Below, one piece after another: positions 11,301 to 19,072 of a stretch of 22,780 bases of DNA. A program made the translations under genes and the position numbers. The notes below the pieces were generated by a model. That model was not told the origin of the DNA. It was given only the letters and a program-made list of their open reading frames with translations, and did no database searches. This DNA is from CAZYBU01 sp964645775 (GTDB lineage Bacteria; Spirochaetota; UBA4802; UBA5550). The stretch's first letter is position 1, and the number at the start of each line of letters is the position of its first letter. The DNA is taken from NCBI GenBank assembly GCA_964645775.1, contig CAZYBU010000046.1:1-22780 (forward strand), written 5' to 3'.

Positions 11301-12654
11301 CCACGGTCAGTTCCCGGCCGTCACGGTCCCTCTCCCACTTCTCACCTCCCGCGAGGCGGTCCCTGTAAATACGGAAAAGGGCTTTTTTCAGGGAGAGGCC
11401 AGGCACCATCCTGCCCCGATCGTCAACGTCAAAGGCGGCCACCCGGTGGAGTTCCCTCATGCCTGGACCGACGATACGAATCTGTGCCGTCCGGCCCTTG
11501 CTTGTCTCCTCAACGATCTTCAGGTTCTCGTAACCGGGATTATAGTTTGAATCCTGAACGCGGTTCATCCTGTAGCTGACAACGTGAACCTGGGGAACGT
11601 ATCCCTGGCTCAGGGCCCGCTTCACCTCGTGGGTGTTCAGGTCGTCGATCTCGATGGTATAGGGCCCAAGTTCCTCGCCGCCGTATATCTCCTCGGAAAA
11701 CTCGGAGTAGTCCTCGTTGCGGAGTTTAAAGGTCTTCACCGGCAGGTAGGCCCCGGCCGGGGTGCGGAAGGAGAGGGTGCAGACCACGTCGCTGATCCGT
11801 ACCGGCATATCCATGGTCTGATTCTTTAAGAAGAGCCCGGCCCGAACAAGTCCGGCGTTAGGACCGATCTCGAAGGTACTCTTCGAGACTTCACTGCGCC
11901 GGTAATTCCTGGCCATGGTCTGGACCGTGTCGCTGGTGAACTCGATCCCGTTCCGGTCAAGGTTATCGATATAGTCCACGTCCTCGAATACGGTCTTCTC
12001 GCTCATTTTCGACCGGCTGAAGGACTCCGAGGTGCTCCAGTTCCCGCTGACCTTAGAGCCTCCGCCGAAGGGTATGCTCACGCTGGCGGAAAATCCCCCC
12101 GAATTAGAGGCCGAGCCGGAATTCGACGAAGATCCCTTTACGACGTAGGGCGTCGTCTTCTCGTTCATCTGGGTGTAATGGCGGTTCTCCATGCTGTTGG
12201 AGATGGTATCTTTCGTGTCGTTCTTCTCGATAATCTCCGAATGGTTCTCCGTGACCGAGGTCTCGCTCACCCGCAGTTCCATGGTCACCGGCGGCGCCAC
12301 CCTTGTCACGATGCGGGGGTAATCGGCCACAAAGGGATTGGTCACCACCTCCCGGTCATTGGGGATACCGTCCCCGTCATAATCGTTGGAAATATCAAAG
12401 CCGGTGGCATCATCCGGTACCGATTGAAGACTGCTCTCCATAACCGGCAAACCGGGACTTCCGCTGAAGAGTGGATGGCTTCCGGTATAATCAGGATCGA
12501 TCTCCTGGCCCGGAATCTCCCTTTCATCCTCCACCGGTTCCGCTGTCAGGGGAACTCCCGCTCCCCTGTTCTTTGAGCAGCCCATGAATGATATCAGGGC
12601 CACTGTAATAATAAGGCTGAATATAATCGAACGTGCGAATCTGGTTTTCCGCAT
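8317..12654 (-). CDS. Large lipoprotein with protective-antigen-like (binary toxin B) N-terminal region and beta-sandwich repeats
   Basis: This is a 1445-residue protein. The signal ends at FMGC (Cys26), a lipobox of relaxed type. Residues 91-102 (DYDGDGIPNDRE) resemble the calcium-binding DxDxDxIxDxxE loop of anthrax protective antigen. They are followed by NPFVADYP (106-113), comparable to PLVAAYP in that protein, and a Ser/Thr-rich tract. Residues 174-215 alternate small polar and other residues (SASNSGGFSASVSIPFGGGS), as in the membrane-inserting hairpin of the PA heptamer. Further on, LSLKKALFRIY recalls the TLKEALKIAF segment. The PA14 domain is absent. The C-terminal half has several fibronectin III-like stretches (YTIEGLTPHQEYVIALRAENRYG). 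It is the first gene of a coupled pair with the RHS gene 9 bases downstream. It is probably surface-anchored and pore-forming or docking. The PA relationship rests on motif matching by eye and needs profile or structural confirmation. Confidence 0.72.
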   Translation of the reverse strand: MRKTRFARSIIFSLIITVALISFMGCSKNRGAGVPLTAEPVEDEREIPGQEIDPDYTGSHPLFSGSPGLPVMESSLQSVPDDATGFDISNDYDGDGIPNDREVVTNPFVADYPRIVTRVAPPVTMELRVSETSVTENHSEIIEKNDTKDTISNSMENRHYTQMNEKTTPYVVKGSSSNSGSASNSGGFSASVSIPFGGGSKVSGNWSTSESFSRSKMSEKTVFEDVDYIDNLDRNGIEFTSDTVQTMARNYRRSEVSKSTFEIGPNAGLVRAGLFLKNQTMDMPVRISDVVCTLSFRTPAGAYLPVKTFKLRNEDYSEFSEEIYGGEELGPYTIEIDDLNTHEVKRALSQGYVPQVHVVSYRMNRVQDSNYNPGYENLKIVEETSKGRTAQIRIVGPGMRELHRVAAFDVDDRGRMVPGLSLKKALFRIYRDRLAGGEKWERDRDGRELTVADSDLSWKGGTVGSDTSPCSTNCRGNNWRKLETYVKTWTDEYNVEHRVETIKRIESLNKYNPFNPEDNGSYNPNELLEREEINKMRYWVILHNGRYFTGDLNDPIWAGERYEIVLVDIMDFNDHFEDFYYTPLQSLEPFTLNTRWNRETNRGDFARSVYLGRVIPGDAVRLEVDLEETRSLFSPGNPDSGVGIPAVYAPEEVALSNLYRDFRYSIRQDEGLPEGIPHPFSHRVEGGTDSLKVIIEESRFAHSYEVSFRPAGSSQSWSSVPVTAGELSLGGGEVYIHRGTLDIGGDPVGPISGDREYDVRVTARGRQYGVEMEVASATNGKEEARDFVNHAAPGIIPSGFSYSVSAREGEMHVRVSEALNLEYYLIRVTGPHNYNTVILERRGHPGLNVITMPVPEGNVTDPGVYSVEVFGVNDSCYDGSTLDMGRVRPSDTGSLYCTVPFDPYQRQREFAAGKSGISHDLTDIDLEVNFNDGTGWYRLKLSSDDYADRLIDCRFTSYMEQDRQRFVVTFRPPSGPSDPEFPSAWNVFSGGREEVDVYVRTVAAPVYRESIWPVIPEGGEGAIVTPVDLSRERFLEEWISFTGSDASRMDDTLAGFTVDDPGEVSGRDFTLYGLDRNSLVFSPLREMDFRVRASIMESINATQVQELDAPGFTAAAGDRSIRVTEMASQYADSFTLFWKPGNHVGEYEDIFRYPWESSGRIDPDVEGLYRYTIEGLTPHQEYVIALRAENRYGMSAPRFYLDDPGQDGIDNLVTLIPYTTVPPVEAPSFSIGLGEIEDDVSCDLLVSNLALPGECRYRVYWKKASDDDLEENWSFIDTYDGNRESLAFGPATVSIQGVELWQRYHVRAAALTLGDVEGPISETRTIVTPERLSTEIEKPECVNQGSWTSLSLHFKNLSLVRGAVRATLYYSYDYSYCKKWDSYNDYCQKSRSGHVSKSHVFEEDQDDFLAGTIGGQANRRIYNIQATIVQENEYGETIMSPTWSW

Positions 12655-12683
12655 GGGTTCCTCCCGTAACTGGTCTCGGGAGG
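12655..12683 (-). promoter_or_regulatory. Hairpin sequestering the ribosome binding site of the PA-like gene
   Basis: On the minus strand CCTCCCG (12683-12677), a 10-base loop and CGGGAGG (12666-12660) form a perfect 7-bp GC-rich stem. The 3' arm contains the Shine-Dalgarno GGGAGG that lies 5 bases before ATG 12654. Such a stem would hide the ribosome site and could limit or condition translation of the toxin operon. The pairing is seen directly; the regulatory role is inferred. Confidence 0.5.
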
Positions 12684-12735
12684 TACACGTCCGGGTGAGG
12701 GAATATGAAAAAAAAAGTTCGGGTTTTGGCGATTT

Positions 12736-13443
12736 TTATGAAGGATTCAATGAAAGAAGGTACTTCCTCAGGGCATCCGGGTCATCCTGGCGGCGGACAG
12801 CCTCGGTACCCACGACGAAACCGTCCCCGGCCGCCAGGGCCGCCTCAACGTCGCCTCTATCCTTGATACCGAAACCGATAACTATCGGTTTACCGCATGC
12901 GTCCCGTATCTGTTCTACCTTTGAGATAAGGTCCGGGTCCCGGAAATCGGCCCGGGCCCCGGTAATGCCCCGGAGCCCGATGAAATAGATAAAATCACCC
13001 TCCGCTTCTGCTAGCAGGTCTTGGTCCTTCTCCCGGGTCTCCAGAGTGGCGAAGGGGATAACCGGCAAAGAGAGGCCGGAAGCGCAGAACGCGGGACGCA
13101 TCCGGTTGGGAAGGTCAGCCAAAATTACCCCGGAGAGGAGCCCTTCCCCTTCCCGGGAGAAACGTTCCAGTCCGAAGGCATCCACGATATTGGCGTAGGT
13201 CATAACGTACTTCTTCAGGGGAAGATCCCGGATCGAACGGACATCCTCCATGATCATCTCCGGCGTTACTCCCGCTTCGATGACAGAAAGGGCAGCCTCC
13301 GCGATGACCGGGCCGTCGGCCACCGGATCGTTAAAGGGAATACCGACCTCAAGGAAATCGAACCCGCGTTCCGCCACGACCCGGGCCGCCTCTTTGAAGC
13401 CTTCCCGGTCCGGGTACCCTCCCACGAGATAGATTCCCTTCAT
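12736..13443 (-). CDS. trpA: Tryptophan synthase alpha chain
   Basis: This 235-residue protein converts indole-3-glycerol phosphate to indole and glyceraldehyde 3-phosphate and passes indole to TrpB. LEVGIPFNDPVADGP carries the two catalytic acids, Glu32 and Asp43. Other family landmarks are the loop GITGAR, the phosphate-binding IGFGIKDRGDV, and VVGTEAV. It is shorter than the usual 260-270 residues because it starts almost at the first barrel strand (MKGIYLVGGYPD), so the N-terminal helix before the barrel is missing. The ATG at 13443 overlaps the trpB stop in the classic ATGA arrangement, which supports this start. The frame continues upstream inside trpB, but that extension has no TrpA-like sequence. 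This is the last gene of the trp operon. Confidence 0.95.
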   Translation of the reverse strand: MKGIYLVGGYPDREGFKEAARVVAERGFDFLEVGIPFNDPVADGPVIAEAALSVIEAGVTPEMIMEDVRSIRDLPLKKYVMTYANIVDAFGLERFSREGEGLLSGVILADLPNRMRPAFCASGLSLPVIPFATLETREKDQDLLAEAEGDFIYFIGLRGITGARADFRDPDLISKVEQIRDACGKPIVIGFGIKDRGDVEAALAAGDGFVVGTEAVRRQDDPDALRKYLLSLNPS

Positions 13444-14603
13444 TTCGATGCCTCCAGGGACTGAATAATACCGAAGTCCTTGTCCCCCCGGCCCGACAGG
13501 TTCACCAGGGCCATCTTTCCGGCCAGCTCGTCCCGCGCGGAGATGGTCCATCCGAGGGCGTGGCTCGATTCAAGGGCCGGGAAGATCCCCTCCAGGCGGA
13601 CAAGTTCATGGAAGGCGGCCAGGGCATCCTCGTCCGAGGCGCGGACAAAATCGACCCGTCCCCGGTCCTTAAGCCAGGAGTGGACCGGGCCGATACCGGG
13701 ATAATCGAGGCCCGCGGACACGGAATGAGCCTCGTTCACCTGGCCGGCCTCGTTCTGTAAAAGGTACGAACGGGCGCCCTGGAATATACCGGGCCGGCCC
13801 AGGGTCAGGGAGGCGGCGTGGTCACCGAGAGAGTCTCCCCGGCCCCCGGCCTCGACACCTACCAGGCGCACATCCTCCTCGTAAAAACCGTGGAAGATAC
13901 CGGCCGCGTTGCTTCCACCTCCCACACAGGCCACAACCGCATCCGGAAGGTTATCAAGAAAATGGAACCTGGCCTCCTCACCCGTCACGGACTGAAAGAA
14001 CCCGACCATCTCCGGAAAGGGATGAGGCCCGGCCACGGTCCCCAGCAGGTAATGCGTATCCCGAAAGGAGGAGACCCAGTCCTTAAGGGCCCGGTTGATC
14101 GCCTCCTTCAGGGTCCCCTGCCCTTCAGTGACAGGGACCACCTCCGCCCCCAGCATCTTCATCTTCGCGACATTCGGGGCCTGCCTCTTAACGTCCAGTA
14201 CCCCCATGTAGACCACGCAATCCAGGTCGAAGAGGGCGGCGGCCGTCGCCGTGGCAACTCCGTGCTGACCGGCCCCTGTCTCGGCTATGACCCGTTTCTT
14301 TCCCATAAAGCGTGTCAGCAGGGCCTGGCCGATGGTGTTGTTGATCTTGTGGGCGCCCGTGTGAAGCAGGTCTTCCCGTTTCAGAAAAAGTTCGAACCCG
14401 TATTCTGTGCTGAAACGTTCCGCCAGGTACACCGGAGTCGGCCGGCCGGCGTAGTCGTGGAGGTACCTGTGGAATCTTTTAAGCTCATCCGCATCAGCGG
14501 TAAAACTGCGGTAGGCCTCCTCAAGGTCGTCCAGAGCAGGAATCAGGGTCTCGGGCACGAACTGTCCCCCGTAGGGACCGTAAAAACCGTTAACCGGTTC
14601 CAT
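13440..14603 (-). CDS. trpB: Tryptophan synthase beta chain
   Basis: This 387-residue PLP enzyme joins indole and L-serine to make L-tryptophan. It begins with FYGPYGGQFVPETLIPAL. It carries the PLP lysine in TGAHKINN (Lys86), the AETGAGQHGVATA loop and the phosphate-binding CVGGGSNAAG. The length is normal for a TrpB1-type chain. ATG 14603 is chosen because GAGGAGG lies 6 bases upstream; a TTG five codons earlier lies inside that ribosome site. The gene overlaps trpF by 14 bases and trpA by 4, so translation is probably coupled. Confidence 0.97.
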   Translation of the reverse strand: MEPVNGFYGPYGGQFVPETLIPALDDLEEAYRSFTADADELKRFHRYLHDYAGRPTPVYLAERFSTEYGFELFLKREDLLHTGAHKINNTIGQALLTRFMGKKRVIAETGAGQHGVATATAAALFDLDCVVYMGVLDVKRQAPNVAKMKMLGAEVVPVTEGQGTLKEAINRALKDWVSSFRDTHYLLGTVAGPHPFPEMVGFFQSVTGEEARFHFLDNLPDAVVACVGGGSNAAGIFHGFYEEDVRLVGVEAGGRGDSLGDHAASLTLGRPGIFQGARSYLLQNEAGQVNEAHSVSAGLDYPGIGPVHSWLKDRGRVDFVRASDEDALAAFHELVRLEGIFPALESSHALGWTISARDELAGKMALVNLSGRGDKDFGIIQSLEASK

Positions 14604-15132
14604 TACGGGCCTCCTCAATGAATTGTCTCATCAAACCTGTATCCTTCACGCCCCTCTCCCGTTCCACTCCGCTGGAGACATCCACCCCGAAGGGCTGAAC
14701 CTTTGCCGCAAGCCGGGCAACGTTCTCACGTTTAAGCCCACCGGCAAGGATGAGCCGGTCCCGGAGACCTGTCACCCAATCTGGCGGCTCATTAAACTCA
14801 CCGGAACCGAGACTCGCGTCGTATAAAAAAAATCTGAACTTCTCCTCGCCCGGCGGCTCCCAACCGGCCAGTATCAAATTGCTCCACTCCGCCGGTTCGT
14901 AAATCTGTAAAAAATCCACCTCGTCTTTCAGGCAGGATACCTCGTCGAATCTCAAGCCTACGGCCACACTCCTGATTGTCCCCCTGGCCCTCCGAGCCAG
15001 CTCCACGGCCCTTTCGGACCTGACATACCTGGGGCTCGCAGGATGACAGACAAAACCGGCAGCGTCATACCCCAGCTCCACCGCCGCCTCAAGGGTCTCC
15101 TCGTCCCGGATTCCGCAGACCTTGACGAACAT
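14590..15132 (-). CDS. trpF: Phosphoribosylanthranilate isomerase
   Basis: This 180-residue single-domain beta/alpha barrel catalyses the Amadori rearrangement of N-(5-phosphoribosyl)anthranilate to CdRP. KVCGI at the N-terminus carries the catalytic Cys (Cys6). FGVDVSSGVE near the C-terminus carries the catalytic Asp and the phosphate-binding loop. LILAGGL is the other phosphate-binding strand. It is slightly short for the family (about 200 residues). ATG 15132 shares one base with the trpC stop (TGATG). A GTG one codon earlier is also possible. Confidence 0.94.
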   Translation of the reverse strand: MFVKVCGIRDEETLEAAVELGYDAAGFVCHPASPRYVRSERAVELARRARGTIRSVAVGLRFDEVSCLKDEVDFLQIYEPAEWSNLILAGWEPPGEEKFRFFLYDASLGSGEFNEPPDWVTGLRDRLILAGGLKRENVARLAAKVQPFGVDVSSGVERERGVKDTGLMRQFIEEARNGTG

Positions 15133-15893
15133 CACTCCAGACCCATCTGAAGACTCTCAAGCTCGGCGGCCGGGTCCTCAGATTTCATGAGATGGGTTCC
15201 AACCAGGAATGCGTCTGCCCCCGCCTCGTGGTACAGGGCCACGTCCAGTGGAGACCGTATGCCGCTCTCCGCCACCAGGAGAAGTTCCGGATACCTGCGC
15301 CGCAAAAAATCCAGGGTGGCGGCGGAACGTTCCAGCTCAATGTCAAAGGTGGAGAGGTTGCGGGCGTTGACTCCCACGACCGCCGGATCAATGGACTCGA
15401 TCTTTTTCCACTCTTCCATGTCATGCAGTTCAAAGAGCACGTCCAGTTCAAGATCCCAGGCGTGGGAAGCCAGGTCCCTCAAGCGGTCCTTATCGAGCAC
15501 GGCCGCGATAAGGAGGACCATGTCCGCCCCCGTTCCCCAGGCCAGGTCTATCTGCCTCTCGTCGATAATAAAGTCCTTGCAGAGAAGGGGAACGTCCACC
15601 TCTTCTCCGATTATCCGTAAAAATTCAAAACTTCCCCCAAAAAACCTGCCGTCGGTCAGCACGCTGATCCCCCCCACCCCGGCATCCTCGTAGAGCCGCG
15701 CCCGCGCCAGTGGATCAAAGTTCTCGGCGATGATACCGGCCGAGGGAGAAGCTTTCTTAACTTCCGCGATAAAAGGACTATGGGCGAGAGAACGGCTGAA
15801 TTCGAAAGCAGGCCTCTCCCTTTCCGGTCCCTCCGGAAGGGTCGGAATTTCGCTCTTCTTATGCTCAAGAATCTCGTCAAGATAGGTCGGCAC
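15132..15893 (-). CDS. trpC: Indole-3-glycerol phosphate synthase
   Basis: This 253-residue barrel enzyme closes the indole ring by decarboxylating CdRP to indole-3-glycerol phosphate. It shows the usual landmarks: TYLDEILEHKKSEI, PFIAEVKKASPSAG with the catalytic Lys, VLTDGRFFGGS, LLCKDFIID, GVNARNLSTF and VAESGIRS. The GTG start at 15893 is chosen because AGGAG lies 7 bases upstream and it gives the normal family N-terminus; the longer frame lies inside trpG/D and has no homology features. It overlaps trpG/D by 17 bases. Confidence 0.95.
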   Translation of the reverse strand: MPTYLDEILEHKKSEIPTLPEGPERERPAFEFSRSLAHSPFIAEVKKASPSAGIIAENFDPLARARLYEDAGVGGISVLTDGRFFGGSFEFLRIIGEEVDVPLLCKDFIIDERQIDLAWGTGADMVLLIAAVLDKDRLRDLASHAWDLELDVLFELHDMEEWKKIESIDPAVVGVNARNLSTFDIELERSAATLDFLRRRYPELLLVAESGIRSPLDVALYHEAGADAFLVGTHLMKSEDPAAELESLQMGLE

Positions 15894-17457
15894 CTGTAAT
15901 CTCCTGAAGCTTTCGGGCGGCCGCGCCCGATTCAATGACCCCCAGGGTCTTTTTGTACCCTTCGGGGATATCAATTCCTTCCACCAGTTTTAACGCCAGT
16001 GCGGTATTCAAAGCAAGGATAGAAGCGATCTTCCCCGCCCGACCGGTCATACCCTGGATGAAAAGATCTTTTGCCTCCTCCTCCGTTTCGACCACCGGCA
16101 TTTCAAATGGCTTAAAACAGGCCGAGGGATCGATTTCAAAGGAGGTTATCCCATCCTGCCCGATGAAAAGCGCGTCCGTTTTTTCGAGGGAGGATACCTC
16201 GTCGAAACCATCACGGGAGGAGTAGATAATCACGTTCTTCCTTCCAAGTTTTTCCAGGGCCTCGGCTATGAACTGGAGCCGGTCGCTCCGGTTAACGCCG
16301 ATGACCTGGTATTCCGGGTCCGCCGGATTCACAAGAGGGCCTACAAAATTGAAAATCGTCGGCATCATGAGTTCCCTGCGTACCTTTCCGATCCCCTTGA
16401 GGGCCGGATGGTAATGCGGCGCCATCATAAATATGTATCCGTGCCTGTCAAAGAACTCTTCAGGTCCTGTTTCAATATAATTCAGGTCCAGGCCCAGGTC
16501 CTCGAGGATATCGGCGGAACCGACCTTTCCGCTCTGGGCCCGATTACCATGCTTGACCACAGGATGTCCCATGGCCGCCAGGATAATGCTCACGGCCGTG
16601 GAAACGTTCACCGTGGACTTTCCATCCCCGCCGGTACCGCATGTGTCTATGGTGCCAGAGACACTCCGGTTAAAGGTCCGTTTATGGGCATTCAGGGTGG
16701 CCACAAGGGCAGCCAGCTCATCCACGGTCTCTCCCCGGTTCCGCAGGGAGACCAGGAGCGCCGCCATCTGGGCTTCGGTCAGCTCTCCTGTAACCATCCC
16801 CTCGAACAATACTCTGGCACGATCAAAATCGAGCTTCTCACCGCTCAGGACCACGGGCAGGAGGGTATGGGCCTCCTCAACCCGTCCCCGGTCCCGGGAC
16901 TGCTTCTCCTTGACGAATTCCAGGAAATTGGTGACAATCCGTTCACCCATCTCGCTCATGAAGGATTCGGGGTGAAACTGGACCCCGAAGTACATCTTGT
17001 CCCGGTCCTCCATGGCCATAACCGTACCGTCGGTGCCAGAGGTCGCCGTAACCGGCTCCCCCTCTACCTCCACAGCGAGAGAATGGTACCTGACCGCCTG
17101 GAATGTCTCTGGCACCCCGCGAAAAAGGATCGATTCCCGGGTCAGTTCCACGGTATCCGTCTTCCCATGCCGGATGGTCGAGGCTTTCCGAATCTTGTAT
17201 CCCTGGTCGAAACCGATGCACTGCATGCCGAGACAGACACCAAAAACAGGTTTTTTACCTATATATTGCTTCAAATATTCCAGGGTCTGGCCCGAATGCT
17301 CCGGTGATGACGGCCCCGGAGAGATGATGATCCCCTCGTACTCATCGGCGTCCACCCACCGGTCGTTCTTGATAACGTTTACTCTGGCACCCTGGCTAAT
17401 AAACAGGGCGTAGAGGTTATAGGTAAATGAATCGTAATTATCGATCAGTAAAAACAT
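15877..17457 (-). CDS. trpGD: Fused anthranilate synthase glutaminase subunit and anthranilate phosphoribosyltransferase
   Basis: This is a 526-residue bifunctional protein. Residues 1 to about 190 are TrpG, a class I glutamine amidotransferase supplying ammonia to TrpE: DNYDSFTYNL, SPGPSSP, GVCLGMQC with nucleophile Cys75, and QFHPES with His162 and Glu164. From about residue 205 onward is TrpD, which adds phosphoribose to anthranilate: DTCGTGGDGKSTVNVST (PRPP loop), HGNRAQSGKVGSAD, FNFVGPLVNP. The same fusion is known from enterobacteria and some other lineages. Start ATG 17457 has GGAG about 8 bases upstream and overlaps the trpE stop by 20 bases. Five copies of the dispersed GGTGCCAGAG word, four exact and one 9-base core, lie in the TrpG part and the first part of TrpD. 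They encode VSGT, RARV, TSGT, VPET and GARV. Confidence 0.95.
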   Translation of the reverse strand: MFLLIDNYDSFTYNLYALFISQGARVNVIKNDRWVDADEYEGIIISPGPSSPEHSGQTLEYLKQYIGKKPVFGVCLGMQCIGFDQGYKIRKASTIRHGKTDTVELTRESILFRGVPETFQAVRYHSLAVEVEGEPVTATSGTDGTVMAMEDRDKMYFGVQFHPESFMSEMGERIVTNFLEFVKEKQSRDRGRVEEAHTLLPVVLSGEKLDFDRARVLFEGMVTGELTEAQMAALLVSLRNRGETVDELAALVATLNAHKRTFNRSVSGTIDTCGTGGDGKSTVNVSTAVSIILAAMGHPVVKHGNRAQSGKVGSADILEDLGLDLNYIETGPEEFFDRHGYIFMMAPHYHPALKGIGKVRRELMMPTIFNFVGPLVNPADPEYQVIGVNRSDRLQFIAEALEKLGRKNVIIYSSRDGFDEVSSLEKTDALFIGQDGITSFEIDPSACFKPFEMPVVETEEEAKDLFIQGMTGRAGKIASILALNTALALKLVEGIDIPEGYKKTLGVIESGAAARKLQEITGADLS

Positions 17458-18982
17458 TTCGGCTCTCCAGAAGGGGAATCTGCTTCAGGGCGTCAAACAG
17501 GGCCCCCAGTTTGTTCTCGACCTCTCGGTACTCTTTCTCTGGCACGCTGTCGTACACGATACCGGCTCCGGCCCTGAGGATGACCGACCCGGGGCGTGCC
17601 AGAGCACTTCGAATGATGATGCAGGTGTCTATATCGCCACTGTAGGAGAAATACCCGGCGCACCCGGCGTAAAATCCCCGCGGGGTCTTCTCATACTGGT
17701 CGATGAGCTCCATGGCCCGGACCTTGGGAGCCCCGGAGACCGTTCCGGCCGGAAATGTGTTGCAAAAGAGTTTAAGTGGAGGAAGGTCCTCCCTGATCCT
17801 CCCGCGCACCTCGGATACGATATGAACCACGTGGGAATAGACTTCAGCCCTGAATGACTCTGTCACCCGGACGCTCTCCGGATCACAACCGGAGTAGAGA
17901 TCATTTCGAGCCAGGTCGAGGAGCATAAGGTGTTCGGCCACCTCCTTGGAGTCAGCAAGAAGTTCCTCCTTGACCTTTTCAATACCCTTGCCATCGGTCC
18001 GATAGGTCCCGGCAATCGGTTTCAACACCGCTTCCCCCTCCGTTATTTTGAGATGAATCTCCGGAGAGGTACCCAGGAGGACCTCGTCACCGAATTTCAG
18101 GTAAAACATGTACGGAGAAGGATTTATGTTACGAATTGTCCGGTACAGGTTAATGGGATTGGTCTCTCCCTGGACCTCGTACCGGTTGGAAAGGACCGTT
18201 TGGATGCATTCCCCCCGTTCAATCTCCCCCCGGAGACCGGTTACGGCCTCCATGAACTCATCCTGCCGAAAATCGACCAGCTGTCCCTGCATGGTGCCAG
18301 AGTAAGCCGGTTTACCGCTGCTCATCAGGATTTCATTAGCCATCTCCAGGGTCCTTTCTCTGGCACCCGAATACAATTCCTCCAGCGATATATCTATGGC
18401 ACCAGAACCAGAGTTTCGGCCAGAGCCGGAACGAAGTTTCGACTTTGTCGGGATACCACCCGTTTGAACCGATACCGCGGCATAGAGCTTCTTCAGATGA
18501 TTATCAAAAACATAGAACTCATTGACCCTGAGATAGGCCATGGAGAGGCTCTCACTCTCATGGCTAATCGGTTTTCTCAACACATCCATGAAATTGACCA
18601 TGTCGTATCCCATAAAACCGACATATCCTCCCGAAAAGGAACCCAACTCAGGATGGGAATAGCTATCCTCTCCCGCAAGCGCGTCAATAAGGTAATCAAC
18701 AGGATTTTCATCCAATTCACTGATGGTCCCATCCTCATCTTCAACATGAAACTGGTTGTTCCTTACAGTCAAAACCTGCTCCGGATTTATTCCGAAGAAG
18801 GTAAAACGGGAGAAACTGCGGTCCAGATTCGCACTCTCCAGTAAAAAAAGGTGCCTGTGGCGTGCGAAACGGTGCAGGAGCAGAACTGGAGTAAGCATAT
18901 CCCCGGCAAGTTCCCTGTAAACGACGACCCGTTTATAACGACGGGCCAGATCACGAAATTCTGTATACTCAGGCAGGAGCAT
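17438..18982 (-). CDS. trpE: Anthranilate synthase large subunit
   Basis: This 514-residue enzyme converts chorismate to anthranilate with ammonia from TrpG. The N-terminal region keeps FLLES (Leu47-Ser50 form LLES), the tryptophan feedback-binding motif, so feedback inhibition is expected. The catalytic C-terminal domain shows YMFYLKFGDEVLLGTSPE, PIAGTYRTDGKG, FPAGTVSGAPKVRAMELID and FYAGCAGYFSYSGDIDTCI. ATG 18982 has GGAGG 5 bases upstream. An in-frame ATG at 19072 would read through the attenuator terminator and is unlikely. Four word copies are embedded (V-P-E, S-A-L-A-R, Y-S-G-T, G-A-R-E). It is the first structural gene of the operon. Confidence 0.95.
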   Translation of the reverse strand: MLLPEYTEFRDLARRYKRVVVYRELAGDMLTPVLLLHRFARHRHLFLLESANLDRSFSRFTFFGINPEQVLTVRNNQFHVEDEDGTISELDENPVDYLIDALAGEDSYSHPELGSFSGGYVGFMGYDMVNFMDVLRKPISHESESLSMAYLRVNEFYVFDNHLKKLYAAVSVQTGGIPTKSKLRSGSGRNSGSGAIDISLEELYSGARERTLEMANEILMSSGKPAYSGTMQGQLVDFRQDEFMEAVTGLRGEIERGECIQTVLSNRYEVQGETNPINLYRTIRNINPSPYMFYLKFGDEVLLGTSPEIHLKITEGEAVLKPIAGTYRTDGKGIEKVKEELLADSKEVAEHLMLLDLARNDLYSGCDPESVRVTESFRAEVYSHVVHIVSEVRGRIREDLPPLKLFCNTFPAGTVSGAPKVRAMELIDQYEKTPRGFYAGCAGYFSYSGDIDTCIIIRSALARPGSVILRAGAGIVYDSVPEKEYREVENKLGALFDALKQIPLLESRNVFTDR

Positions 18983-19016
18983 CTCTTCCTCCGGAATCTT
19001 TAATTTATCCAGGCAC

Positions 19017-19044
19017 AAAAAAACCGCGGAGAGACCGCGGTTTT
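19017..19044 (-). terminator. trp attenuator terminator
   Basis: On the minus strand a perfect 10-bp stem (AAAACCGCGG / CCGCGGTTTT, loop TCTCT) is followed by a run of T, a textbook intrinsic terminator placed before the trpE ribosome site. GGAGAGA (19070-19064) just after the leader-peptide stop can pair with TCTCTCC (19034-19028) inside the terminator stem. It is therefore a candidate antiterminator arm, freed when ribosomes stall at the Trp codons. Confidence 0.88.
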
Positions 19045-19072
19045 CAGCACAGCAGGGGCCGCCTCTCTCCAT

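Noticed and set aside
18396..18413. GGCACCAGAACCAGAG in trpE as a further word copy
   Set aside because: It has several mismatches to the consensus and could be chance, so it was not counted.
18983..19072. N-terminal extension of TrpE from ATG 19072
   Set aside because: It would be translated through the attenuator terminator, and the ATG at 18982 has GGAGG and the expected family start.
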